Source of the DNA: Lachnospiraceae bacterium
GTDB lineage: Bacteria > Bacillota > Clostridia > Lachnospirales > Lachnospiraceae
Direction of reading: 5' to 3'
Assembly: GCA_030524635.1 (NCBI GenBank)
Contig: JAUNGG010000021.1
Span: forward strand, 1 to 59,112
Length of the DNA stretch: 59,112 nt
Shown here: positions 1-9,195 of the stretch, piece after piece
Position numbering within the stretch: the first letter of the stretch is position 1
Layout of the letters: every line of letters starts with the position of its first letter
Made by a program: the position numbers and the translations under genes
The notes under the pieces: model-generated
What the model saw: the letters and a program-made list of their open reading frames with translations, nothing else
What the model was told of the DNA's origin: nothing
Databases searched by the model: none

Positions 1-2
1 TG

Positions 3-74
3 TATGATTTTTATGTGAAATATGGTAAACTGTACGGAGAAGTGCTGCAAAGAACCTTTCTGCAGGATAAGTGA
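3..74 (+). CDS. C-terminal end of an unidentified protein (partial)
   Basis: An open frame enters from the left edge and ends with TGA at 72-74, giving 23 residues ending in LQRTFLQDK. It lies 30 bp before the TPP enzyme and on the same strand, so it is probably the preceding gene of the polysaccharide operon. The tail is too short to name a family. A nucleotide-sugar enzyme would fit the context, but that is inference. Confidence 0.5.
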   Translation, partial: YDFYVKYGKLYGEVLQRTFLQDK

Positions 75-104
75 TGGAGTATCAATGATGGGAGGAAATG
101 ACCG

Positions 105-2081
105 ATGCGTGTGAAGGTATCGAATTATATTGCACAAAAATTAGTAGAGGCAGGCATCAGCCACGTATTTACCGTGACCGGAGGAGGCGCCATGCATCTG
201 AATGACGGGCTTGGCCATCAGGAAGGGCTGACCTGTATTTATAATCATCATGAGCAGGCCTGTGCCATCGCGGCGGAGAGTTATGCCAGGATCCATAATC
301 AGATTGCAGCTGTTTGTGTGACTACCGGTCCAGGGGGGACCAATGCCATCACTGGCGTGGTAGGAGGATGGCTGGATTCGATTCCTATGCTGATCCTGTC
401 CGGACAGGTGCGCTATGACACCACAGCCCGGTGGTCCGGTGTGGGAATCCGTGCTATGGGGGATCAGGAGTTTGATATCTGCCAGGCAGTGGCCTGCATG
501 ACCAAGTACTGTGAAATGGTGATTGATCCGAAAAGGATCCGGTTCTGTCTGGAAAAGGCGATGTATCTGGCACAGTCCGGCCGTCCAGGCCCCTGCTGGC
601 TGGATATCCCGCTGAATGTGCAGGGAGCCTTTGTGGAGACAGAGGAGCTGGCCGGTTTTGACCCGGAGGATTATGAGGCTGGAAAAACTGGTTGGGCGGC
701 GCCATCCAGTCAGGCTGATACTGCAGCGCCGGCGGAGATTTTGGAGGATCATGCCGGATGCGGGGAAAAGCGTCAGGTTCTTCCTGGCAAGGTGAGTGAG
801 GAGCTGGTGATGGAGGTCCTTGAGAAGATCCGGTCCTCCAGACGTCCGGTCTTTTACGTGGGAAATGGGATCCGGATCGCCGGCGCCTATGAAGCATTCC
901 TTAAGGTAATCGATATGCTGGGGATTCCGGTGGTGACAGGCTGGAATATCCAGGATGCCATCTGGGACGAGCATCCGCTCTATGCAGGCCGTCCTGGAAA
1001 TATGGGTGACCGCCCTGGAAACTTTGCTGTCCAGAACAGCGATCTGGTATTTTCCGTAGGAAGCAGACTGAGCATCCGCCAGGTGGGATACAATTACAGT
1101 ACCTGGGCCCGGGCTGCTTACGTGATCGTCAATGATGTGGATCAGGAGGAGCTGCGCAAGCCATCCGTCCATGCTGATCTGCGGATCCATGCCGATGCGA
1201 AGGATCTGCTGGAAACCATGGCGGCTGTGTTAAAGCGGGAGCAGCAGGCGGGACGTATTCCGTCTCCGGTATTTGACGGAGGAGAGGGACTTCCAGGGAA
1301 AAGCTGGCTGGAAACCTGTCAGATGTGGCGGAAGAAGTATCCGGTGATCCAGCCAAAGCATTTAGCCTGCGGCGATGACGAGCCAGCCAATGTTTACGCC
1401 CTGGTCTATGAGCTGAGCAGCCGTCTGGCAGAAGGCCAGATCACGGTAGTGGGCAATGGTTCTGCCTGTGTAGCAGGCGGTCACGGATATATGATCAAAC
1501 GGGGACAGCGGTTTATCTCCAATTCCGCCATTGCCTCCATGGGATACGATCTTCCGGCAGCCATCGGAGCCTGTATGGCAGACCACAGTCAGGATATCAT
1601 TCTGCTGACCGGCGACGGCAGTATTCAGATGAATTTACAGGAGCTTCAGACCATTATCCACCATCGGATGCCGGTGAAGATCTTTGTGATCAATAACGGC
1701 GGTTATCATTCCATCCGTCAGAGCCAGAAGAACTTCTTCGGTGAGCCATTAGTCGGCATCGGAGTGGACAGCGGCTTTAAGGGACCGGACTTAAGCTTCC
1801 CTTCCATGGAGAAGCTGGCCTGGGCTTACGGCTATCCATATGTGGCAGCCCATCACAACAGCCAGCTGGGACCGGCTGTGGAGGCGGCCCTGGCCATGGA
1901 GGGCCCGGTTATCTGTGAGGCATTTGTGAGCATGGATCAGGTGTTTGAGCCTAAGTCATCGGCAAGGAAGATGCCGGACGGCACCATCACATCGCCGCCG
2001 CTGGAGGATCTGGCACCATTTTTGCCGGATGAGGAGATGGATGCCAATATGATCATCCCAAGAATCCTTCCGGAATCATAA
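105..2081 (+). CDS. Thiamine pyrophosphate-dependent enzyme, acetolactate-synthase-like (YerE-type candidate)
   Basis: TPP enzyme of the acetohydroxyacid synthase/pyruvate decarboxylase superfamily. The N-terminal Pyr domain has the TPP-activating Glu50 in HHEQ, followed by a TTGPGGTN loop. The C-terminal PP domain carries the GDG...NN diphosphate motif near residue 503. At 658 residues it is longer than usual (about 560); the extra length includes a linker near residues 195-240. No regulatory-subunit gene or branched-chain amino acid gene is nearby, and a sugar epimerase starts 21 bp downstream. This argues against valine biosynthesis and for sugar metabolism. A known parallel is YerE, which adds a two-carbon unit from pyruvate to a CDP-4-keto-dideoxy sugar. 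Assignment to that reaction is inference; the TPP fold is clear. GGGAGG at 90-95 supports the ATG at 105. Confidence 0.85.
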   Translation: MRVKVSNYIAQKLVEAGISHVFTVTGGGAMHLNDGLGHQEGLTCIYNHHEQACAIAAESYARIHNQIAAVCVTTGPGGTNAITGVVGGWLDSIPMLILSGQVRYDTTARWSGVGIRAMGDQEFDICQAVACMTKYCEMVIDPKRIRFCLEKAMYLAQSGRPGPCWLDIPLNVQGAFVETEELAGFDPEDYEAGKTGWAAPSSQADTAAPAEILEDHAGCGEKRQVLPGKVSEELVMEVLEKIRSSRRPVFYVGNGIRIAGAYEAFLKVIDMLGIPVVTGWNIQDAIWDEHPLYAGRPGNMGDRPGNFAVQNSDLVFSVGSRLSIRQVGYNYSTWARAAYVIVNDVDQEELRKPSVHADLRIHADAKDLLETMAAVLKREQQAGRIPSPVFDGGEGLPGKSWLETCQMWRKKYPVIQPKHLACGDDEPANVYALVYELSSRLAEGQITVVGNGSACVAGGHGYMIKRGQRFISNSAIASMGYDLPAAIGACMADHSQDIILLTGDGSIQMNLQELQTIIHHRMPVKIFVINNGGYHSIRQSQKNFFGEPLVGIGVDSGFKGPDLSFPSMEKLAWAYGYPYVAAHHNSQLGPAVEAALAMEGPVICEAFVSMDQVFEPKSSARKMPDGTITSPPLEDLAPFLPDEEMDANMIIPRILPES

Positions 2082-2102
2082 GCAGAGCAGGAGGAATCGG
2101 GG

Positions 2103-3068
2103 ATGAACATCGTAGTGACAGGGGCTACCAGTTTTTTAGGGGCAGCAATGGTGAAGCGGCTTCTGACGCTGGGGCATTTTGTATATGCTGTGATACGTCC
2201 TGGATCTGCCAACCGGAAGGCCCTTCCGGAGGCAGCGGACGGGCTGACAGTGATTGAAATGGAGCTGGAACAGCTGGATCAGCTCGCTGGAAAGATCAGG
2301 AAGAGCTGCGACTGTTTTTTTCACTTTGGATGGGACGGCTCCGGCAGTGCCAATCGGGAGAAGCGTCAGGTTCAGCAGAAAAATGTGACGGATTCCATGA
2401 AGGCCTTGAAAGGGGCAAGAGCCTTAGGCTGCCGCCGGTTTCTGTTCAGCGGTTCCCAGGCGGAATATGGTCAGTGCAGGGAAGCGATGAAGGAGGGGCT
2501 GGTGTGTGCGCCTGTTTCGGAGTACGGCATCGCAAAAGTGGCATTTTACCGGCAGGCCAGAGAGCAGTGCCGGATCTGGCAGGAGGAGGCCAAGGGTCAG
2601 CCGGAGGCAGCCCTGGAATATGTCCATGCCAGAATCTTCAGCGTGTACGGTCCGGGGGACCATCCCTGGTCGTTGGTAAATTCCTGTCTGGATACCTTTT
2701 TGGCCGGCGGTCATATGGAGCTGGGAGCCTGTACCCAGCTTTGGAACTTTTTATATCTGGATGACCTGGTGGAAGGGCTTCTGGCCCTGATGTTTTATCC
2801 AGGCAGGCTGGCAGAAGACGGCCTTTACAATATTGCCGGTGCTTCCTCGCAGACCAGGCCGCTCCGTCAGTATGTGGAGGAGATGCACCGCCTTTGCGGG
2901 GGACGGGGAGATTTTACCTATGGAAAGCTTCCTCCCAATGCAGAAGGTCCGGCCAATTTGATTCCAGATATTACCAGGATCCAGAGAACGACCGGCTGGG
3001 CGCCCCAAATATCCTTCCAGGAAGGAATTTGCCGGATGGTGGAAGAAAAGCAGGCTAGGATGAAATAA
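2103..3068 (+). CDS. NAD(P)-dependent sugar epimerase/dehydratase/reductase (extended SDR)
   Basis: Extended short-chain dehydrogenase acting on nucleotide sugars. It has the N-terminal Rossmann motif TGATSFLG (residues 6-13), a serine-rich catalytic strand (LFSGSQAEYG) and the YxxxK active site at Tyr141/Lys145. Later segments (ARIFSVYGPGDHPW, FLYLDDLVEGL) are typical of GalE/RfbD-like enzymes. Length, 321 residues, is normal. It follows the TPP enzyme by 21 bp and precedes the methyltransferase by 20 bp, so the three are co-transcribed. If the TPP enzyme makes an acetyl-branched keto sugar, this would be the obvious candidate for the following carbonyl reduction (YerF-like role), but a plain 4-epimerase or 4-ketoreductase is equally compatible. 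Confidence 0.85.
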   Translation: MNIVVTGATSFLGAAMVKRLLTLGHFVYAVIRPGSANRKALPEAADGLTVIEMELEQLDQLAGKIRKSCDCFFHFGWDGSGSANREKRQVQQKNVTDSMKALKGARALGCRRFLFSGSQAEYGQCREAMKEGLVCAPVSEYGIAKVAFYRQAREQCRIWQEEAKGQPEAALEYVHARIFSVYGPGDHPWSLVNSCLDTFLAGGHMELGACTQLWNFLYLDDLVEGLLALMFYPGRLAEDGLYNIAGASSQTRPLRQYVEEMHRLCGGRGDFTYGKLPPNAEGPANLIPDITRIQRTTGWAPQISFQEGICRMVEEKQARMK

Positions 3069-3088
3069 AACAGAATTGGGAAACAATC

Positions 3089-4423
3089 ATGACAAAAGGA
3101 AAACTTGAAATAAAAAGTAAACATGAAGCAATAAACAGAACCAATGAAAACAAAATCGAAACAATCAGCAGAACCTGCTGTCTGGCCTGCAAAAGCAGGC
3201 TGCCGGAGCAGGCACTGCTGAAATTTAATGGGATGCCTGCATCTGCACAGAATATTCCTTCTGCTGATGAGGTGAAGGATGATGCCGGAATCCCGCTGTC
3301 GTTATATCAGTGTGAAGCCTGCGGCCTGGTTCAGTTTGACTGTCAGCCGGTAGACTATTACCGTGACGTGATCCGTTCCGGCGGATTTTCCACCACTATG
3401 GTAGAGCTTCGCCGGAGCCAGTACCGCCATCTGATCGATACCTACGGGCTGGAGGGAAAGAAATTTATAGAGGTAGGCTGCGGTCAGGGGGAATTCCTGT
3501 CCGTGCTGGCAGAATTTCCCGTTCAGGCCTTCGGCATTGAGCATCGCGGCAGCTTGGTACAGATAGCACAGGAAAAGGGCCTGCAGGTAAGCCAGGGCTT
3601 TACAGAGGAACCGGAGACCATCCTTGGCAAGGACGGCCCATACGATGTGTTTTTGTCCTTTAACTTTTTAGAGCACCAGCCAGAACCAGGTGTGATGCTG
3701 GACTGCATCCGGAATAATCTGACAGAAAATGGCATGGGACTGATCACGGTTCCCAGCTTGGAATATATCTTACAATACGATGGCTACTATGAGCTGATCC
3801 GTGACCATATCGCCTACTACAGCTTTGAGACCTTACGCCGCCTGCTGGAGCTCCACGGCTTTGAAGTTTTGGAAGAAGAGATGATAAACCGGGATACCTG
3901 CTCTGTGATCGTGAGAAAGCACTGGGCCGGTAGTCAGGTAGAAGCCCCAGGGACACATGATGGATCAGGAGACCAGAAGGAGAGAAAGGCGGAACAAATA
4001 GAAAAGGCGAAGTCGGCTTTCGTTAACCCGGTGGATATTTCCGCCCTGTCCCGCAGCCAGTCTATGATCAATCAGGAGCTGGAGCAGTTGACAAGAACCC
4101 TGGAGTCCCAGGGGAAAACCCTTGCCATCTGGGGAGCCAGCCACCAGGGCTTCACCCTGGCCGCTACTACCTGCTTAGGAGCCGCTGCGAAGTACATCAT
4201 CGATTCCGCGCCCTTCAAGCAGGGCCGCTGCGCTCCTGCGTCCCACCTGCCCATCGTAGCTCCGTCTTATTTCCAGGAACACCCGGCAGACCTGATCTTA
4301 ATTGCTGCCCCCGGCTACACCCAGGAAATTGCAGGCGTAATTCGTCAGCAGTTTGGAAGCGAAGTAGAGATCTGGACCATGAGAAGCGAACACTTAGAAA
4401 AGCTGTCAGGTTCCAAAACTTAA
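3089..4423 (+). CDS. Zinc-domain SAM-dependent sugar C-methyltransferase
   Basis: Three-part protein of the TylC3/NovU-type C-methyltransferase family, which methylates keto nucleotide sugars. The N-terminus has a zinc-binding domain (CLAC near residue 32 and CEAC near 75). The middle holds a class I SAM domain (FIEVGCGQGEFL, then FNFLEHQPEP). The C-terminal Rossmann-like part begins around LAIWGASHQG. Length, 444 residues, is slightly above the family norm (about 410). A hydrophilic insert near residues 285-315 separates the methyltransferase and C-terminal domains. It sits 20 bp after the epimerase in the same operon. The substrate cannot be read from the sequence. Confidence 0.85.
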   Translation: MTKGKLEIKSKHEAINRTNENKIETISRTCCLACKSRLPEQALLKFNGMPASAQNIPSADEVKDDAGIPLSLYQCEACGLVQFDCQPVDYYRDVIRSGGFSTTMVELRRSQYRHLIDTYGLEGKKFIEVGCGQGEFLSVLAEFPVQAFGIEHRGSLVQIAQEKGLQVSQGFTEEPETILGKDGPYDVFLSFNFLEHQPEPGVMLDCIRNNLTENGMGLITVPSLEYILQYDGYYELIRDHIAYYSFETLRRLLELHGFEVLEEEMINRDTCSVIVRKHWAGSQVEAPGTHDGSGDQKERKAEQIEKAKSAFVNPVDISALSRSQSMINQELEQLTRTLESQGKTLAIWGASHQGFTLAATTCLGAAAKYIIDSAPFKQGRCAPASHLPIVAPSYFQEHPADLILIAAPGYTQEIAGVIRQQFGSEVEIWTMRSEHLEKLSGSKT

Positions 4424-4481
4424 GCTTCCAATATCTAGCTGCCCCAACATAACATGATAAATACGAAAGGAAGACCATTTC

Positions 4482-5549
4482 ATGAAGTCCTTCGTCTTAA
4501 TTGAACCTGGAAAGGTAGGCTGGCATGATTCTCCAGCCCCTGTCCTCACCCCGTTCGGCGCCATCCTGCGTCCCATTGCTGTGGCTCCATGTTCCTCTGA
4601 TGTTCACACCGTCTTTGGCGGGGGCTCCAGAAAAGCCCCAAACCTGATTCTGGGCCATGAATGTGTGGCAGAGATTCTGGAGATCGGCGAATTGGTTCAG
4701 GATTTTAAGCCAGGTGAGATTGTAGCTGTCCCGGCGATCACTCCAAACTGGAGGGATTTAGGAATTCAGGAGCACAATTTTAAACATGCCAGCGCCCCAT
4801 TTTCCGGCCATCAGCTTGGCCGCAGTCAGCCGGGGGTGTTTGCAGAGAAGTTTTTGATACCCGATGCCGATACCACACTGGCAAGGATTCCGGAAGGAGT
4901 CAGCGTGAAGCAGGCGCTGATGTGCGTGGATGTGGTGACCACCGGGTTTACCGGGGCCGAATATGCAGATATTCAATTCGGGGATACGGTAGTTGTCATG
5001 GGAATCGGCCCCATCGGTCTGATGGCAGTGGAGGGAGCCAGGCATCTGGGAGCCGCCAGGATCATTGCAGTAGGCACCCGCCCGGTATGTGTAAAGCTGG
5101 CCAGAGAATTTGGCGCTACGGACATCCTGGACTATCGGACCGGGGATATTGTAGAGCAGGTGAAGGCTATGACAGGCGGCTTGGGAGCTGACAGCGTGAT
5201 CATCTGCGGCGGCCAGGATGAAGCCTTTGCCCAGGCCATTGATATGGTGCGGTATGGAATCGGAACAGTATCCAATGTAAATTATTTCGGCGGAACCGGA
5301 AGTCTCCCCTTCCCCAAATTTTCCGGAGGACGGGGAATGGCAGGGAAGACCATTCATACCGAATTGGCACAGGGAGGACGTGTCCGCATTGAGCGCATGA
5401 TGCAGATGGTCCGTTTTGGCCGGATCCATCCGGAAAAACTGGTAACCCATCAGCTTTTTGGACTTGACAAAATAGAAGATGCGCTGTATTTAATGAAAGA
5501 GAAACCACAGGACCTGGTGAAAGTCATGGTCCAGATCAATTGGGAGTGA
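4482..5549 (+). CDS. Zinc-dependent medium-chain alcohol dehydrogenase (isopropanol/threonine dehydrogenase-like)
   Basis: Medium-chain zinc dehydrogenase of 355 residues. It matches the NADP-dependent secondary alcohol dehydrogenase group of clostridia closely by eye. The catalytic zinc ligands fall at the expected positions: Cys37, His59 followed by Glu60, and Asp150. The nucleotide-binding loop is VVVMGIGPIGLMA, and the segments AVGTRP and ILDYRTG resemble the residues that hold the NADP 2'-phosphate. It is placed between the sugar methyltransferase (58 bp upstream) and a glycosyltransferase (7 bp downstream), so it belongs to the operon. In this context it may oxidise or reduce a sugar or polyol precursor rather than a free secondary alcohol; that is inference. 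Confidence 0.85.
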   Translation: MKSFVLIEPGKVGWHDSPAPVLTPFGAILRPIAVAPCSSDVHTVFGGGSRKAPNLILGHECVAEILEIGELVQDFKPGEIVAVPAITPNWRDLGIQEHNFKHASAPFSGHQLGRSQPGVFAEKFLIPDADTTLARIPEGVSVKQALMCVDVVTTGFTGAEYADIQFGDTVVVMGIGPIGLMAVEGARHLGAARIIAVGTRPVCVKLAREFGATDILDYRTGDIVEQVKAMTGGLGADSVIICGGQDEAFAQAIDMVRYGIGTVSNVNYFGGTGSLPFPKFSGGRGMAGKTIHTELAQGGRVRIERMMQMVRFGRIHPEKLVTHQLFGLDKIEDALYLMKEKPQDLVKVMVQINWE

Positions 5550-5556
5550 CAAGAGT

Positions 5557-6810
5557 ATGAAAACAATCAGTGTTGTAGTGCCCTGCTATAACGAAGAAGA
5601 GAACGTGGAGGCTCTGGCAAATGCGATCCGGGAGACCTTTCACAGGGATTTGCCGGATTATCGGTATGAAATTATTTTTATTGACAATGATTCCAGAGAC
5701 CGAACCAGGGAGATCATCCGCCGTCTGTGCAGTGAAGATAAGGGAATCAAGGGAATTTTTAATGCGAAAAATTTCGGGCAGTTTAACTCCCCTTATTATG
5801 CCATGCTGCAAAGCACAGGTGACTGTACGATCCTGATGGCAGCCGATTTCCAGGATCCGGTGGAGATGATCCCCCGGTATGTGCTGGAGTGGGAATATGG
5901 CTATAAGATCGTGATCGGAATTAAGAATGCAAGCCAGGAGAATAAGCTGATGTACTGGCTCCGGGGCTGCTACTATAAATTAATCAAAAAACTGTCAGAT
6001 GTAGAGCAGATCGAACAGTTTACCGGCTTCGGCCTGTACGATGCAGAATTTATCCAGGTGCTGCGGGATTTGGATGATCCAACGCCGTTCCTTCGGGGAA
6101 TTGTGGCGGAGTTAGGCTTCAGGCGAAAGGAGATCCCCTACGAGCAGCCGCTGCGCCGTGCCGGAAAGACCAGCAATAATTTCTACCGCCTGTATGATGC
6201 AGCTATGCTCAGTATCACCTCCTACACCAAGGTAGGGCTGCGGCTGGCCACCATCTTTGGAAGCATCTGCGCGGCAGTCAGTATGATCGTGGCTGTTATT
6301 TATCTGGTGATGAAGCTGATTTACTGGGACCGCTTCCCGGCAGGCATGGCGCCGCTGCTGATCGGCATGTGCTTTCTGGGCTCGGTACAGATCTTTTTTA
6401 TTGGAATGGTAGGAGAGTACGTATTAAGCATTAATCAGAGAGTAATGAAGCGCCCACTGGTGGTGGAGGAAGAACGGATTAATTTCAGTACTTCTTCTGC
6501 GAAGGGCCATAAAGGACCGAATGGAAAGAAGAACGGTCAGGGCCAGGGAGAAAAAAAGCAGCCGGGCCGGGAGCCTTTGACAGGACAGAAGCAGCGGACC
6601 GGCCAGAAGCCGGAAGGAAAGCGGGAACAGGAGCAAAAGCCCGGTTCCGATATTGGGGCAGGACATGACCAGAATCAGACGGATGCAGCCGTTATTCAGC
6701 CCGGACCAGGTGATCTGGAACAGGCTGACAGCCAGCCCCATCCAAAGCGCCGGCGCAGAAGGAAGAAGCCGGGCAGTCAGGCTGACGGCCAGCCGCAGAA
6801 TCAAGCTTAG
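5557..6810 (+). CDS. Family 2 glycosyltransferase, polyprenyl-phosphate type (GtrB/DPM-like)
   Basis: The GT-A domain occupies roughly residues 1-230 (VVVPCYNEEENV, the metal/nucleotide segment IFIDNDSRD, and AADFQDP). Two membrane helices follow around residues 230-300, ending in GMVGEYVLSINQRV. This is the layout of bactoprenol-phosphate glycosyltransferases such as GtrB, which load a sugar on undecaprenyl phosphate at the cytoplasmic face. After residue 310 comes an unusual tail of about 105 residues rich in Gln, Gly, Lys and Arg, ending in a run of basic residues; the family normally stops soon after the second helix. It begins 7 bp after the dehydrogenase. Confidence 0.85.
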   Translation: MKTISVVVPCYNEEENVEALANAIRETFHRDLPDYRYEIIFIDNDSRDRTREIIRRLCSEDKGIKGIFNAKNFGQFNSPYYAMLQSTGDCTILMAADFQDPVEMIPRYVLEWEYGYKIVIGIKNASQENKLMYWLRGCYYKLIKKLSDVEQIEQFTGFGLYDAEFIQVLRDLDDPTPFLRGIVAELGFRRKEIPYEQPLRRAGKTSNNFYRLYDAAMLSITSYTKVGLRLATIFGSICAAVSMIVAVIYLVMKLIYWDRFPAGMAPLLIGMCFLGSVQIFFIGMVGEYVLSINQRVMKRPLVVEEERINFSTSSAKGHKGPNGKKNGQGQGEKKQPGREPLTGQKQRTGQKPEGKREQEQKPGSDIGAGHDQNQTDAAVIQPGPGDLEQADSQPHPKRRRRRKKPGSQADGQPQNQA

Positions 6811-6908
6811 CGCGTGTAGAAGCAGGCATTTTTTGCTGCTGCGGCAATTTGGATCCCTTACGGCAGCCTGCTGCTTTGATACACGCAAAGAGAGGACGAA
6901 TTATAAGT

Positions 6909-9173
6909 ATGAAATATAAGATCGATGTAGTCCGGATCCGGGAGAATTCCATCACCTTAAATGGCTGGGTGCTGGGAAAAAAGCCGGAATCCAAGGCCGA
7001 ATTTTCGGTAGAGGATGACAGCCATCATCCCATACAATTTCAATATGTATCCACCAGACGGGATGATGTGAGTCAGATTTATTTTAAGAAAATCATAGAC
7101 CGGGATTTCGGATTTGACATCCGGTTTCCTTATGAGCGGGGACGGGATTACTATCTGATCATCCGCTGTGAAGGAAGAAAGACCAGAATTCAATACAATG
7201 AGGAGTTGATTGAAAAGCGCTCCAGTGTAGCCTATAAGCGGATTCAGAAGATTAAGGATCTGATGAATATGGAAACGGTTCATGTGGCCATGGATTTCTG
7301 GAAGGAGAACGGCTTAAAGGCATTGATCCTCAAGTCAAAGCATAAGCTTCAGGGGCTGGATAACGATTATGATTACGGCGAGTGGTATGAGCTGACCAGG
7401 CCTTCAGAGGAGGAGCTTGACAAGCAGCGGCAGACTCATTTTGACTATGAGCCAAAGCTTTCCATTGTGATTCCTGTTTACAAGACGCCGGAACGGTATC
7501 TGAAGGAAATGCTGGAATCGAGCCTGAATCAGACTTATGGAAACTGGGAGGTCTGTATTGCAGACGGAAGCCCCAGGGGAGAGAGCACAGAGCGGCTTCT
7601 GAAGCGGTTTGCAGATCGGGATACCCGTATTAAGTATGTGATTTTAGGGGAAAATAAAGGGATCGCAGGGAATACCAATGCGGCTTTGGATATGGCCAGA
7701 GGGGACTTTATCGTGCTGGCAGATCATGACGACACCCTGACACCCAATGCTCTGTTTGAGTGTGTGAAGGCCATGAATGAGGATCCCCTTTACGATGTGA
7801 TCTACTCCGATGAGGATAAGCTGGACATGGATGGGCAGGCTCTTTTCGATCCCCATTTTAAGCCGGATTTCAACCCGGATCTGCTGACCAGCGTAAACTA
7901 TATCTGTCATCTGTTTGTGGTGAACCGGAACCTGGTGGAGGCGGTGGGAGGCTTCCGGCAGGAATTTGACGGCGCCCAGGATTATGATTTTATTTTCCGG
8001 TGTACGGAGCAGGCCAGGAAGATCTGCCACATCCCCAAGGTGCTGTATCATTGGCGCTGCCATATGAATTCCACAGCCAGCAATCCGGAGAGCAAGATGT
8101 ACGCCTTTGAGGCTGGAGCCAGGGCGATCAAGGCGCATTATGAGCGGCTGGGGATTCCGGTGGACTCGGTGGAAAAGGGGGTAGATTACGGGATCTATCA
8201 CACCCGTTTCCATCTGGATGGAGAGCCGCTTGTGTCGGTGATTATTCCCAATAAGGATCATTCTGCAGACCTGGAGCTTTGCCTGACCTCTCTTCTGGAT
8301 AAGGGAAGCTACCGGAATCTGGAAGTAATTGTGGTGGAGAATAACAGCACAGAGCCGGAGACCTTCCGCTACTACGAAAAGCTGCAGAAGGACCGGCCCA
8401 ATGTGAAGGTGGTGACCTGGGAGAAGGGCTTTAATTTTTCAGCAATCAATAACTTCGGCGTCACCTTCTCCAAAGGAGAATATCTGCTGTTTTTAAACAA
8501 TGATGTGGAAGTGATCGAGCCGGATGTGATCCAGGAGATGCTGGGCTATGCCATGCGTGAGGATGTGGGGATCGTTGGCGCAAGGCTTCTGTATCAGGAC
8601 GATACCATCCAGCATGCCGGTGTGGTGATCGGCTTCGGCGGCATTGCGGGACATACCTTCATCGGTCTTCACCAGGCAGAAAACAGCTATTTCCACCGGG
8701 CGATGTGCGCCCAGGATTACAGTGCGGTGACAGCTGCCTGTATGATGAGCAAGCGCAGTCTGTTTGACCAGGTGGGAGGCTTCCGTGAGGAGCTGGCGGT
8801 GGCTTTTAATGATATTGATTACTGCTTAAAGATCCGATCCCTGGGCAAGAAGGTGGTGTACAATCCATACGCCCTGCTGTATCATTATGAGTCAAAATCC
8901 CGGGGCCTGGAGGATACCCCGGAGAAGGTGGAGCGCTTTAACCGGGAGGTGGCCCGCTTTATCGGCTACTGGCCGGAGATTGTGATTCAGGGGGATCCGT
9001 ACTATAATCCGAATCTGACCTTGAGGAAATCTAATTTTGCTCTGCGGGATCTGCTGAAGGAGAAAATCGGGGAGCCTTACAATCTTGAAGTGTATCTGCC
9101 TTATATGGAGCCCCAGATGCAGGAAAAGGTTTCTGCCATCTTTGAGAAGAAGACAGGGCGGAAGCTGCTGTGA
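6909..9173 (+). CDS. Tandem family 2 glycosyltransferase (two GT-A domains)
   Basis: 754-residue protein with an N-terminal domain of about 170 residues of unclear role and two GT2 domains. The first (LSIVIPVYKTPERY, then ADHDDTLTP) spans roughly residues 185-400. The second (VSVIIPNKDHS, then FLNNDVEVI and FNDIDYCLK) spans roughly residues 440-690. Such two-domain enzymes assemble rhamnan-like and other capsule or wall polysaccharide backbones, alternating linkages. No membrane helix is evident. The ATG at 6909 is preferred over the in-frame ATG at 6849: AGAGAGG stands just ahead of it, and the protein then starts at its globular domain. The next glycosyltransferase begins 22 bp downstream. 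Confidence 0.85.
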   Translation: MKYKIDVVRIRENSITLNGWVLGKKPESKAEFSVEDDSHHPIQFQYVSTRRDDVSQIYFKKIIDRDFGFDIRFPYERGRDYYLIIRCEGRKTRIQYNEELIEKRSSVAYKRIQKIKDLMNMETVHVAMDFWKENGLKALILKSKHKLQGLDNDYDYGEWYELTRPSEEELDKQRQTHFDYEPKLSIVIPVYKTPERYLKEMLESSLNQTYGNWEVCIADGSPRGESTERLLKRFADRDTRIKYVILGENKGIAGNTNAALDMARGDFIVLADHDDTLTPNALFECVKAMNEDPLYDVIYSDEDKLDMDGQALFDPHFKPDFNPDLLTSVNYICHLFVVNRNLVEAVGGFRQEFDGAQDYDFIFRCTEQARKICHIPKVLYHWRCHMNSTASNPESKMYAFEAGARAIKAHYERLGIPVDSVEKGVDYGIYHTRFHLDGEPLVSVIIPNKDHSADLELCLTSLLDKGSYRNLEVIVVENNSTEPETFRYYEKLQKDRPNVKVVTWEKGFNFSAINNFGVTFSKGEYLLFLNNDVEVIEPDVIQEMLGYAMREDVGIVGARLLYQDDTIQHAGVVIGFGGIAGHTFIGLHQAENSYFHRAMCAQDYSAVTAACMMSKRSLFDQVGGFREELAVAFNDIDYCLKIRSLGKKVVYNPYALLYHYESKSRGLEDTPEKVERFNREVARFIGYWPEIVIQGDPYYNPNLTLRKSNFALRDLLKEKIGEPYNLEVYLPYMEPQMQEKVSAIFEKKTGRKLL

Positions 9174-9195
9174 GGAAAGGAGAAGGACGGGAAAG

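Noticed and set aside
141..1190. 349-codon open frame on the - strand inside the TPP enzyme gene
   Set aside because: It is antisense to a clear family member, has no ribosome binding site or family motifs, and its open state follows from the codon use of the + strand gene.
4758..5450. 230-codon open frame on the - strand inside the alcohol dehydrogenase gene
   Set aside because: Antisense shadow; the + strand product has all zinc ligands in place.
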